From Jaltomata sinuosa (lineage: Eukaryota > Streptophyta > Magnoliopsida > Solanales > Solanaceae): a DNA stretch of 64,000 nucleotides. The notes beneath the pieces were generated by a model. The model worked only from the letters and a program-made list of their open reading frames with translations, was not told the DNA's origin and did no database searches. Positions 1 to 10,007 of the stretch are shown in pieces (the stretch's first letter is position 1; each line of letters opens with the position of its first letter). The stretch is from positions 744,001 to 808,000 of the forward strand of contig QJPP01000027.1 of the NCBI GenBank assembly GCA_003996215.1, given 5' to 3'. Made by a program: the position numbers and the translations under genes.

Positions 1-240
1 GTCTACGACTCGTCATTGGAACGACGAGTCGTAGTCTTGATTCATGGTTTGACCAAGTCAGCCTAGCTCCCTGTGAACAACGACTCCGAATGATGAACTG
101 TCATTCCTTCTACGGGTCCGTCCTGTTGACTCGTAGAAGTGAAGCTGCAACTTGAAATTTCCAGCATGAGTTCTACGACTCCATACGATGACCCGTCATC
201 CAAACCACGACTCGTAGACTGAGTCGTGGTCACTGAAAGT
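1..240 (+). repeat. Palindromic word array in T1 5' LTR
   Basis: Repeated self-complementary words around ACGACTCGTAG and CCACGAGTC. The clearest is a perfect 12-bp inverted repeat, CTACGACTCGTC at 3-14 and its complement at 23-34, with an 8-base loop. Further half-words lie near 85-150 and 170-235. The counterpart in the right LTR is 7040-7600. Confidence 0.8.
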
Positions 241-1941
241 TGACTATTTTCCAGTTTTTTTCCAATTAATTCCTAGGGGCATTTTGGTCATTTCCCACCC
301 TATTATGTATTAAGTGAAGTCATTTTGAATACTTTTAGAAGGGTTTTCACCCATATTACCCTAAGTCCCTCTTAAGTTCATCATTCTTCACTCAAAGAGG
401 AAAATTGCTCTCTAGCTCAAGTCTCCAAGCTCCAAGTCAAGTCTCCTAATTCTTTTCCAATCAAGTGGGTAATCTTCCAACAAGGTATGTGGGTTTTTAA
501 CAATGGGTTCCTTTCACCCTTGTGCCCAAATTCCCCAACTCTTATCTTGAATTATGAAGTTATGAAATTAGGGTTTTGATCTAAAATGGGGAAAAATTTA
601 TGAAATCAGTTTCTATGTTTAAATTCATGGTTTCCTCTTGATTATTCATGATTTGATTATGATTCTGTCATTAGTTTTAAAAGCCCAAGCATGAATGTTG
701 ATTTCTAACAGGAAACTATGAATTTACATGTTTTCAAGAGAAAGTTGGCATGATTAGATATCATGGCCTCTATGTATTTATGAAATTGCATGACTAATTC
801 TTTAAGTATGAATTTAGCAAAAAAAGTATATTTTGAATTATGGTTTTGCAAAGCTTTAAGATTCATGACTTGTGAATTGCATGACATCAGATATGTCCTT
901 ATGCTTTTCCAATAGTTTTGTACATCAGATATGTCCCTACATTTTATGAAATGTTTGGCATCAAGATATGTCTACCTAAGCTAAGTGAATTGCATGGTAT
1001 CAGATATACCCTTATGCTTTTCAAACAGATTTGGCATCAGATATGCCCAGTATTATATGAGCTATATGTATGTTTTGGGAGTAGTATTAGAACCGAGTTG
1101 GATAGGGTGAGAGTACCCAAAAAGGTCCTAGAACTATGTACCCCCGTAGGTCTTAAGTCCCCTCTGTTGGGCATCAGTTTTAGTGATCACGCCACAGTAA
1201 TGCCTTTATACCCTGGCAAGGTATATTGGGTCCTTTCGATGGGGCAGATACATCGAATTCCATGTAGCTCACATGGTCTATGTCGGTTAGAGAACCTCCC
1301 ACAGAAAACAGTTTATGCTTTTAAAACTTGGATTTGACTCTTATTCAGATTTCAGATTCATTACTTATGATTATGTTTCAGCTTATGGAAAGTATTAGAG
1401 TCATTGCGCTTAGTTTATCTTTAAAAGCATGATTTCAGTTATTTAAGTATACTTAGCATGTTTTCATCATGTTTATGCATTACATACATACTTAGTACAT
1501 TCCATAGTACGAACGCATATTGCGCTGCATCCTTTGATAATGCAGATTCAGGCATACCTCCTCAGGTTCGTGGCTAGAGTTCTTGGACACTCTCTCAGTC
1601 AGCTTTGGTGAGCCCTCATAGTTCAAGGAGTAAACCGTATTTTAGTTTTTATGTTTCCTTTACGTATTAGATTGTCGAGTTAGTTGGGGTATTGTCCCAT
1701 CAACTCCTTATGCTAGTTTTTAGAGTCTTTTCAGACATAGATGTTGTGGGATGACTATTGAGTTTTACTTCATATTCGACTCTCTTTTATATGATTATGC
1801 TTCCTATTTGGATTCTCATACAATGCTTCCACTATGTCTTGTCTTTGTTATGATTGAGAATGCTATGACCAAGGGTTAGCTTGGGACCCTTGTGGTCCTG
1901 AGTCCCATGTTACGTCTAGGGGGTAACCTCGGGGCGTGACA
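1..1941 (+). repeat. T1 5' LTR (partial)
   Basis: Matches 7342-9277 almost end to end and ends in gtgaca just before the primer site. In the stretch 301-420 I count about 5 mismatches in 120 bp against the right LTR, so the two LTRs have diverged by a few percent. An open frame at 918-1337 is not kept in the other LTR and is not a gene. Confidence 0.93.
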
Positions 1942-2147
1942 AACTTGGTATCAGAGCCTTAGGTTCAAGAGACCTAGGATGTGTGAAAGCCGCATCGAGT
2001 AGAGTTTCTTTCATGTGTGTGAAGCGCGCCACACATATGAAAGGGAGGCTACGAGATGTCTTCGAAAAACTTCACTTCTTTCATGATCACATCGTGCGAT
2101 AGAGCTTAAGTCTAATATTCCTCTAATCCTTATCTTATGTATTTCAG
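485..2147 (+). other. Candidate leader intron of T1 (donor in LTR, acceptor before gag ATG)
   Basis: The LTR has AAG|GTATGT with the intron starting at 485. A pyrimidine-rich stretch ending TTTCAG at 2147 lies three bases before the gag ATG. Splicing would remove the rest of the LTR, the primer site and the leader from a gag-pol mRNA. The same pair is present in T2, T3 and, with other wording, A. This is inference; there are no transcript data. Confidence 0.35.
1946..1958 (+). other. T1 primer binding site (initiator Met tRNA)
   Basis: TGGTATCAGAGCC starts four bases after the LTR end. This is the usual complement of the 3' end of plant initiator-Met tRNA in Ty3 and Ty1 elements. It primes minus-strand cDNA synthesis. 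Confidence 0.93.
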
Positions 2148-2150
2148 ATT

Positions 2151-3299
2151 ATGCCTCGTCGATGTGCTATGCCTCCCCGAGCTGCTCGAAATATTATTCC
2201 TCAAGTTCTGGTTCCTGATGTCATGAATGATGAGTTTAGGAATGCTATTCACCTACTAGCTCAGACATTGGAAAATCAACAGGCTCCTGCCCCCGCTCAT
2301 CCTCAAGGTGGGGTAGCGGCCTGAGTCCGTGACTTCATTTGAATGAACCCATCAGAGTTTTGGGGTTCGAAAGTGGGAGAGGACCCGTTCAACTTTATTG
2401 ATGAAGTGAAGAAGATCTTTGAGGTTATGCAAGTAGCGGGTGTTGATTGTGTTGAGCTTACATCCTATCAACTCAAGGATGTGGCTCATATTTGGTTCAA
2501 AAAATGGAAGGAGGCTAGAGTGAGGGATGTGATCCCCACGACTTGGGAGTGTTTTGAGAGAGCCTTTCTTGATAGGTTCTTTCCCTGTGAGTTGAGGCAA
2601 GCAAAAGTGGAGGAATTTGTGAACTTGAGACAAGGTTCGATGTCAGTGCAAGAGTATAGTTTAAAGTTCACTCAGTTGTCTAGATATGCTCCCTCTATGG
2701 TAGCGAACCTGCATGATCAAATGAGCAAGTTCATCTATGGTGTCTCTGATATAGTGAAGAAGGAGTGTAGGTTTGCCTTGTTGTTGAGTGACATGAAAAT
2801 CTCTCGTCTCATGACTCATGCCCATCAGATTAAGGGTGATAAGCTTAAGGAGATGGCTAGGGAGAACAAGAGGGGTAGATCCGAGAGATCAGGTTTTGGT
2901 CATCACAGGTCCGGAGGTGGACATCGCTCTTCTTTCTAGAAGAAGTCATCAGGTCCTGTTCACTCTTCTTCTAGTGCTCCTACACAGGCTCAGAAGCCTC
3001 ATCATAATTAGGGTGGTAGGGGGTTTAGTTCCTATTCCCAGTCTCAGGGTAGTGTTACTAATGGATGTTCCTACCCAGCTTGTGTTAAGTATAAGAAGAC
3101 TCACCCCGGTGAGTGTTTGGCTGGTAGAGAGGGTTGTTTTGGGTGTGGTCAGACCGAGCACCGTGTTAGAGATTGCCCTTCAGCTAAGAAGGGGCAGGGA
3201 GGTGGTAGGATTCAGTCTACCCCAGCAGCTTCAGGTGGTAGACCAGCCCCGCAGGGTGCAACTTCTAGTTCTGGTGGTCAGCGCCAAAACCGTCTTTAT
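2151..3299 (+). pseudogene. gag: T1 gag (capsid and nucleocapsid), broken
   Basis: The reading frame starts with MPRRCAMPPRAARN at 2151, directly after the acceptor-like TTTCAG. It is stopped by TGA at 2322-2324 and again at 2340-2342, then reopens in the same frame at 2343-2939 with the capsid core (FWGSKVGEDPFNFIDEVKK). TAG at 2937-2939 and a further stop near 3017 follow. The nucleocapsid knuckle CFGCGQTEHRVRDC (near 3135-3176) keeps the CX2CX4HX4C spacing but has E where G usually precedes the His. Several stops are C-to-T changes at CpG, as expected from decay of methylated DNA. The first TGA also occurs at the same place in T2. The end of gag is set by homology only, since gag and pol share one frame here. 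Confidence 0.88.
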
Positions 3300-3809
3300 G
3301 CCATGTCCTCTCGCCAGGATCAGGAGAGTTCTCCAGATGTGGTTACCGGTATGTTGAAAGTCTTCTCTATTGATGTGTATGCCTTGTTGGATCCTGGTGT
3401 ATCCTTATCTTTTGTAACCCCTTATGTGGCTTGTAAGTTTGAGATTCGTCCTGAATTACTTTTAGAACCCTTTCATGTTTCTACTCCTGTTGGTGATTCA
3501 GTCCTAGCCGAAAGAGTCTATCAAAATTTCCCTATCTCAGTCCTTCATAGAGTCACTTCAGCGAATTTAGTAGAGTTGGAGATGACTGATTTTGATGTCA
3601 TTCTTGGTATGGATTGGTTGTATGCATGCTATGCCTCAGTTGATTGCCGCACTTGTGTGGTTAGTTTCAAGTTTCCTAATTAACCTGTCCTAGAATGGCA
3701 AGGTAGTCCTTCTTCTTCGAAGGGTTGTTTCATATCTTATCTTAAGGCTAGGAAGATGATTTCTAAGGGTTATGTCTATCATATAGTTCGGGCTACAGAC
3801 ACGGAGTCC
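3300..3809 (+). pseudogene. T1 aspartic protease domain, broken
   Basis: Continues in the gag frame. The active-site region reads ALLDPGVSLSFV (from about 3381), followed by the conserved GMDWL near 3607-3622, the normal layout of a retroelement pepsin-like protease that cleaves the Gag-Pol polyprotein. A stop at 3681-3683 and another near 3808-3810 separate it from reverse transcriptase. The DPG form of the catalytic triplet is also seen in T3, so it looks like a family feature; T2 has a further change here. Confidence 0.8.
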
Positions 3810-5193
3810 TAAACCCTAACTATTCAGTCTGTTCCTGCTGTGAACGAATTCCCAAAAGTATTTCTCGATGATTTGCCTGGAGTCCCTCCCGAGCGGGAAA
3901 TTGACTTTGGGATAGATCTTCTTCCGAATATGAATCCTATATTTATTCCTCCCTATAGAATGGCCCCCGTCGAACTCAAGGAGTTGAAAGATCAGTTGAA
4001 GGATTTGCTTGATAAGAGTTTCATCAGGCCTAGTATCTCTCCTTGGGGTGCCCCAGTTTTTTTTGTTCGGAAGAAGGATGGTTCTCTTAGAATGTGTATT
4101 GATTACCATCAGTTGAACAAGGTCACAATCAAGAATAAGTATCCTATTCCTAGGATTGATGACTTGTTTGATCAGCTTCAGGGTGCTAGTTTCTTCTCCA
4201 AGATCGACCTTAGATCTGGTTATCATCAGCTTCAAGTTCGGGAATGTGATATCCAGAAGACAGCCTTCAGGACTCGTTATGGTCATTATGAGTTCTTTGT
4301 TATGTCTTTTGGCCTAACGAATGCTCCTGCAGCTTTTATGGATTTGATGAATCGTGTGTTCAAACAGTATTTGGAATATGTTCGTGATTGTTTTCATTAA
4401 TGATATCCTCATCTACCCTCGGAGTGAGGAGGAGCATACAGATCACTTGAGGGTTGTGTTGCAAACTCTCAAGGATAGACAGTTGTTTGCTAAGTTTAGC
4501 AAGTGCGAGTTTTGGATGCAATCTGTTGCTTTTCTGGGTCATATTGTGACTAGTGATGGTATTCGGGTTGACTCTCAAAAGATAGAGGTAGTGAAGAACT
4601 GGCCTATAGCCACTTCCCTATCCGATATTAGAAGCTTCTTGGGTTTGGCTGGTTACTATAGGAGATTTGTGGAGGGGTTTTCCTCCTTTGCTTCCCCATT
4701 GACCTGATTAACTCAGAAAAAGGTTAAGTTTCTGTGGTCCGACTCTTATGAGAAAAGTTTTTAGGAATTGAAGACTCGATTGACTACAGCTCCAGTATTG
4801 GCTCTACCCGAGGGCCTTGATGATTTTTTTGTGTATTGTGATGCCTACAGAATTTGTTTAGGTTGTGTTTTGATGCAACGGGGCAAAGGGATTGCTTATA
4901 CCTTGAGATAGCTTAAGGTACATGAGAAGAACTACCCTACTCATGATCTTGAGCTAGCGGCCGTGGTTTTTGCTTTGAATATTTGGAGACACTACTTGTA
5001 TGGTGTGCATGTGGATGTTTTCACCGATCTTAAGAGTTTTCAATATGTGTTCACTCAAAAGGAATTGAATTTGCGACAAAGGAGATGGCTTGAGCTCCTT
5101 AAGGATTATGATATGAGTGTGCTTTACCATCCGGGTAAGGCCAATGTTATGACGGATGCTTTGAGTAGGTTGTCTATGAGAAGTGTAGCTTCT
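3810..5193 (+). pseudogene. T1 reverse transcriptase and RNase H, broken
   Basis: The RT begins about 3840 (NEFPKVFLDDLPGVPP). The fingers/palm motifs WGAPVFFVRKKDGSLRMCIDY and FSKIDLRSGYHQ (first catalytic Asp) are intact. Near 4372-4386 one extra base relative to T3 shifts the frame. The following catalytic box reads FINDIL instead of FIDDIL, so one of the two metal-binding Asp residues is lost. Stops follow at 4705, 4762 and 4909. The RNase H part runs from about 4820 (VYCDA) to NVMTDALSRLS near 5170; the usual Asp-His of the TDHKS motif reads TDLKS. The tether and RNase H are otherwise easy to align with T2 and T3. The enzyme cannot be active as encoded. Confidence 0.9.
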
Positions 5194-6742
5194 ATTGAAG
5201 ATGGAAAGAAGGAATTGGTTAAAGAAGTTCATAGGATTTCTCGGTTGGGAGTTTTCCTTATGGACTAGACCGAAGGTGGTGTGATTATGACTAATGGTGC
5301 CGAATCATCCTTGGTGGCTGAGGTGAAAGCCAAGAAGGACCAAGATCCCATTCTACTTCAGCTTAAGGGTGCAGTTCGTCAGCAAAGGGTTGAGGTTTTC
5401 TCCCAAGGAGGAGATGGTGTGCTTCATTATCAGGGTCGCTTATGTGTGCCAGATATTGATGGGTTGAGACAGCAGATTTTCTCCGAGGCTCACAGTTCTA
5501 GATACTCCATTCATTCGGGTGCCACTAAGATGTACCGTGATCTACGGGAAGTCTTTTGGTGGAATGGTATGAAGAAGGACATTGCCGAGTTTGTGGCTAA
5601 GTGTCCCAATGGTCAACAGGTAAAGGTGGAACATCAAAGACCAGGTGGTATGCTTCAGGATATTGACCTTCACACTTAAAAATAGGAAGAAATCAATATG
5701 GACTTTATTACGGGTTTGCCTCGTACTCGAAGGCAACATGATTCCATTTGGGTGATTGTCGACCGGATGACCAAGTCATCCCATTTATCGGCTGTTAAGA
5801 CTACGGATACAGTGGATAATTATGCCAGACTCTACATTCGGGAAATAGTCCGATTGCATGGTGTTCCTTTGTCTATCATTTCGGATAGAGGTCCTCAGTT
5901 TACATCCCAGTTTTGGAGGTCATTTCTGAAAGGTCTTGGTACTAAGGTGAAGCTTAGCACAACTTTTCACCCTCAGATGGATGGCCAGGCCAAGCGTACT
6001 ATTCAGACTTTGGAGGATATGTTGAGAGCTTGAGTTATTGACTTCAAAGGAAATTGGGATGATCATTTACCACTTATCGAGTTTGCCTACAACAACAACT
6101 TTCACTCTAGCATCCAGATGGCTCCATATGAGGCACTTTATGGCTGGAGGTGTAGATCTCCTATTGGTTGGTTCGAGGTTGGTGAGGCAGCCTTGATTGG
6201 TCCATAATCTGTGCATGAGACCATGGAGAAAGTTCATCTTATTCGGGAAAGGTTGAAGACCGCTCAGAGTTGACAGAAATCTTATGCGGATGTGAGGAGA
6301 AGGGAGTTAGAATTTGAAGTTGATGATTGGGTTTTCCTTAAGGTGTCACCCATGAAGGGTGTGATGAGGTTTGGCAAGAAAGGAAAATTTATTCCTCGTT
6401 TTGTAGGTCCTTATCGGATTTCGAGGAGAGTTGGTAGTGTTGCTTATGAGTTAGATTTGCCAACGGAGTTGGAAGCGGTTCATCCAGTTTTCCATGTTTC
6501 CTTGTTGAAGAAGTGTGTTGGCGATATGAGCTAGATTGTACCTTTGGAAGATGTGGGTGTGAATGATTGTCTCACTTATGAGGAGGTTCCCGTGGAGATC
6601 CTTGATCGTCAGATTCGGAGGTTTCAAAACAAAGAGGTCACTTTGGAGGAATTAGCTTGCTGAGGGTGCTACTTGGGAAGCGGAAGAGGCCATGAAGGCC
6701 AAATATCCTCATCTTTTTCCTTCCGATTCAGTTCCAGCTTGA
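5194..6742 (+). pseudogene. T1 integrase with GPY/F tail and chromodomain-like end, broken
   Basis: The N-terminal HHCC zinc region is visible (EAHSSRYSIHSG ... CPNGQQ), but its last Cys is Gly. The core starts with MDFITGLPRTRRQHDS (5698) and keeps the second catalytic Asp (SDRGPQFTS). The DDE glutamate is Lys (QAKRTIQ, near 5990). The GPY/F region (RFGKKGKFIPRFVGPYRI) and the HPVFHVSLLKK motif follow at 6364-6520. Stops interrupt the frame at 5266, 5677, 5683, 6031, 6205, 6271 and 6532. The chromodomain-like tail (YEEVPVEILDRQIRR, near 6577) is broken by a short deletion around 6640. The ancestral stop is TGA at 6740-6742. Such tails are thought to steer insertion to heterochromatin. Confidence 0.88.
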
Positions 6743-6961
6743 GGTACTAGTTTCCTCCTTAGTATGTCCCTCCGATTCTACTCCATCAGTTCCTCTCATG
6801 AATTTAGCATGCACCCATGTTTTACGAAGTTAGTTTATCATGTTTTCAAGTTGAAAAGTTCAGGTTTTATGATTACTCCTTTGATTTCTATGTTTTGATG
6901 TTTGGTTGGGCTGTTTTCCCTTAAGTTTCCCTTGTCTAGCCTTCATTCAAGGACGAATGAT

Positions 6962-6976
6962 CCCAAGGGGGGATAT
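6962..6976 (+). other. T1 polypurine tract
   Basis: AAGGGGGGATA lies directly before the TGTAACACCC start of the right LTR. This is the plus-strand primer site. The same position in T2 and T3 holds AAGGGGGAGATAT and AAGAGGGAGATAT. Confidence 0.85.
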
Positions 6977-9277
6977 TGTAACACCCGTAAACGTATCCAG
7001 CTATCTAAGTTAAAAACCTCAGAAAAATCCCTATTTCAGAAATGATGGGTCCAAACCACGGACCGTGGTTTGAACCACGATTCATGGAATGGATCCGTGG
7101 TTCAGTCCCTACAAGCTTAGCCTTTGGTTTGAGAACCACGAGTGGGTTCTACAGACCGTAGTTCATTCTACGAGTCGTAGTTCCACTCGTGGAACTAGAC
7201 CTGTGGGTTGTTAAGTGTTTTGAGAAACCACGAGTCCAAATGATGACTCGTCGTTCAAACGACGGGTCTGTCCTATTGACTCGTGGAATGTCTTTAGAGG
7301 ATTTACATTTTTCCCGAGTCCCTTTCAGGAACTACGAGTCAAGTCTACGACCGTCATTGGAACGATGAGCCATAGTCTTGAGTCGTGGTTTGACCAAGTC
7401 AGCCTAGATCCCTGTGAACAACGACTCCTAATGCAGAACCATTATTCCTTCTACGGGTCCGTCCTGTTGACCCATAGAAGTGAAGCTACAACTTGAAATT
7501 TCCAGCCTGAGTTCTACGACTCCAGACGACGACCCGTCATCCAAACCACGACTCGTAGACTGAGTCGTGGTCACTAAAAGTTGACCATTTTCTAGCTTTT
7601 TCTCAATTAATTCCTAGGAAAATTTTGGTCATTTCCCACCCTATTATGTATTAAGTGAAGTTGTTTTGACTACTTTTAGAAGGGTTTTCACCCATATTAC
7701 CCTAAGTCCCTCTTAAGTTCATCACTCTTCACTCAAAGAGGAAAATTGCTCTCAAGCTCAAGTCTCCGAGCGCCAAGTCAAGTCTCCTAATTCTTTTCCA
7801 ATCAAGTCGGTAATCTTCCACCAAGGTATGTGGGTTTTTAACAATGAGTTCCTTCCACCCTTGTGCCCAAATTCCCCAACTCTTATCTTGAATAATGAAG
7901 TTATGAAATTAGGGTTTTGATCTAAAATTGGAGAATGTTTATGAAACCAGTTTCTATGTTTAAATTCATGGTTTCCTCTTGATTACTCATGATTTGATTA
8001 TGATTCTCTCATTGGTTTTAAAAGCCCAAGCATGAATGTTGATTTCTAGCAGGAAACTATGAATTTATATGTTTTCAAGAGAAAGTTGGCATGATTAGAT
8101 ATCATGGCCTCTATGTATTTATGAAATTGCATGACATTCTTTAAGTATGAATTTAGCAAGAAAAGTATATTTTGAATTATGGTCTTGCAAAGCTTTAAGA
8201 TTCATGACTTGTGAATTGCATGACATCAGATATGTCCTTATGCTTTTCCAACAGTTTTGGATATCAGATATGTCCCTATGTTTTATGAAAGGTTTGGCAT
8301 CTAGATATGTCTACCTAAGCTAAGTGAATGGCATAGTATCAGATATACCCTTATGCTTTTCAAACAGATTTGGCATCAGATATGCCCAGTATTATATGAG
8401 CTATATATATGTTTTGGAAGTAGTATTAGCACCGAGTTGGACAGGGTGAGTGTACCCAAAAAGGTCCCAGAACTACGTGCCCCTGTAGGTCTTAAGTCCC
8501 CTCTGTTAGGCATCAATTTTAGTGATCATGCCACAGTAATGCCTTTATACCCTGGCAAGGTATATTAGGTCCTTTTGATGGGGCGGATACATCGAATTCC
8601 ATATAGCTCACATGGTCTTTGTCGGTTAGAGAACCTCCCACAGAAAACAGTATGGTTTTAAAACATGCATTTGACTCTTATTCAGATTTCAGATTCATTA
8701 CTTATAATTATGTTTCAGCTTATGGAAAGTATTAGAGTCATTGTGCTCAGTTTATCTTTAAAAGCATGATTTTAGTTATTTAAGTATACTTAGCATGTTT
8801 TCATCATGTTTATGCATTGCTTACATACTTAGTACATTCTATAGTACTAACGCATATTGCGCTGCATCCTTTGATGATGCAGATTCAGGCATACCTCCTC
8901 AGGTTCGTGGCTAGAATTCCAGGCCACTCTCTCAGTCAGCTTTGGTGAGCCCTCATAGTTTGAGGACTAGACCGTATTTCAGTTTTTATGTTTCCTTTAC
9001 ATATTAGATTGTCGAGTTAGTTGGGGTATTGTCCCATCAACTTCTTATGCTAGTTTTTAGAGGCTTTTCAGACATAGATGTTGTGGGATGACTATTGAGT
9101 TGTACTTCATATTCGACTCTCTTTTATATGATTATACTTCCTATTTGGATTCTCATACGATGCTTTCGCTATGTCTTGTCTTTGTTATGCTTGAGAATGC
9201 TATGTCCAAGGGTTAGTTTGGGATCCTTTGGTCTCGAGTCCCGTGTTACGTCTAGGGGGTAACCTCAGGGCGTGACA
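6977..9277 (+). repeat. T1 3' LTR (2301 bp)
   Basis: Starts TGTAACACCCG after the purine tract and ends CGTGACA at 9277. Matches the partial 5' LTR over its whole visible length. The splice-donor-like AAG|GTATGT recurs with the intron start at 7826. Confidence 0.94.
7040..7600 (+). repeat. Palindromic word array in T1 3' LTR
   Basis: About 560 bp of alternating words of the types ACCACGGACCGTGG, ACGAGTCGTAG, GACTCGTGG and CCACGACTCGTAG. Both orientations alternate, so many short hairpins are possible. It begins about 65 bp after the LTR start. CpG is unusually dense here compared with the AT-rich remainder of the LTR. Confidence 0.8.
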
Positions 9278-9990
9278 TATGCATTATATGATGTGATTAT
9301 GATTTAATCCTGACTCATGCAACAAACATAGGTTTGGGATTAGCCAATCGAGCATTGATCAGACTCACATAGCTCGTGGTGTTTAAATGGATGTCGATGA
9401 TACTATCTAGTTCAGAATAAATGTTAATAAATGGTGTTCGTAAAATGTTTTGAGTACCTGTCCCATATTTTTTCCTATTATGATTTATGTCATGATTATT
9501 ATGACTTTCTTTATAAATTGTATTGTCCCTTTCCCTGGGTTGCTTACTAGTTATCGTCGTACTGACTATCCTCGGATGTTACATCATTTCATAATGTAGG
9601 TTTGAAGACACTTTCTCAGGGTTATGTGCAGCATTAAGATCATTTGGGACAGTATTAGCAAGTGGTGAGCCCTCCATCTTCTGGAAGGTGATTTAAATCC
9701 TTATTTATAGACTTTGGTTTTTGTCTTATGGTATTGTCGGGGTCATATCCCGGCATAGATGTTTCATTCTTATTTTAGAAGCTTTGTAGACCTATGTCTA
9801 TGTTGTTTAAAAGTTTTGTTCCCAACACTTGGTTAATTTTTAACTATGTCTTAAATGGTTCTTGTCAAATAGGTCTTTCTTCCATAAATATTTTATTGAA
9901 TATGCTTATGATGTTATCTAAGGGGTCTTCTCAGGCCTTCATTGGTTTGGGTTACCTGTTACGTCCAGGGTATGTTCCCCGGGCATGACA
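9278..9990 (+). repeat. Element C LTR fragment
   Basis: Ends in CA at 9990 directly before the primer site. The first 5 bases (tatgc) are probably T1's target duplication. Confidence 0.75.
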
Positions 9991-9994
9991 AACT

Positions 9995-10007
9995 TGGTAT
10001 CAGAGCC
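9995..10007 (+). other. Element C primer binding site
   Basis: TGGTATCAGAGCC, identical to the T1 site and at the same distance from the LTR end. Confidence 0.88.

Larger units (their letters stand above)
1..9277 (+). mobile_element. Element T1: Ty3/gypsy LTR retrotransposon, chromovirus (Tekay/Del-like), defective
   Basis: Order is LTR (1-1941, left part outside the window), primer site, gag, protease, RT, RNase H, integrase, purine tract, LTR (6977-9277). RT before integrase makes it Ty3/gypsy. The GPY/F-type integrase tail followed by a chromodomain-like stretch and the 2.3 kb LTRs suggest the Tekay/Del lineage (family knowledge, not searched). The coding region has more than ten in-frame stops and frameshifts. 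The left LTR lacks about 365 bp because window base 1 matches about position 7342 of the right LTR. The element lies inside the 5' LTR of element C. Only the right target-duplication copy, probably tatgc at 9278-9282, is visible. Confidence 0.93.

Noticed and set aside
918..1337. 139-codon open frame in T1 left LTR
   Set aside because: The same stretch in the right LTR (8353-8568) is shorter and disrupted; no motif.
1946..1958. tRNA gene at TGGTATCAGAGCC sites
   Set aside because: Only the primer complement is present; no cloverleaf arms around it.
7040..7600. Array of regularly recurring palindromes resembling a CRISPR array
   Set aside because: Words vary, spacing is irregular, no cas genes, and it is clearly part of a plant LTR.
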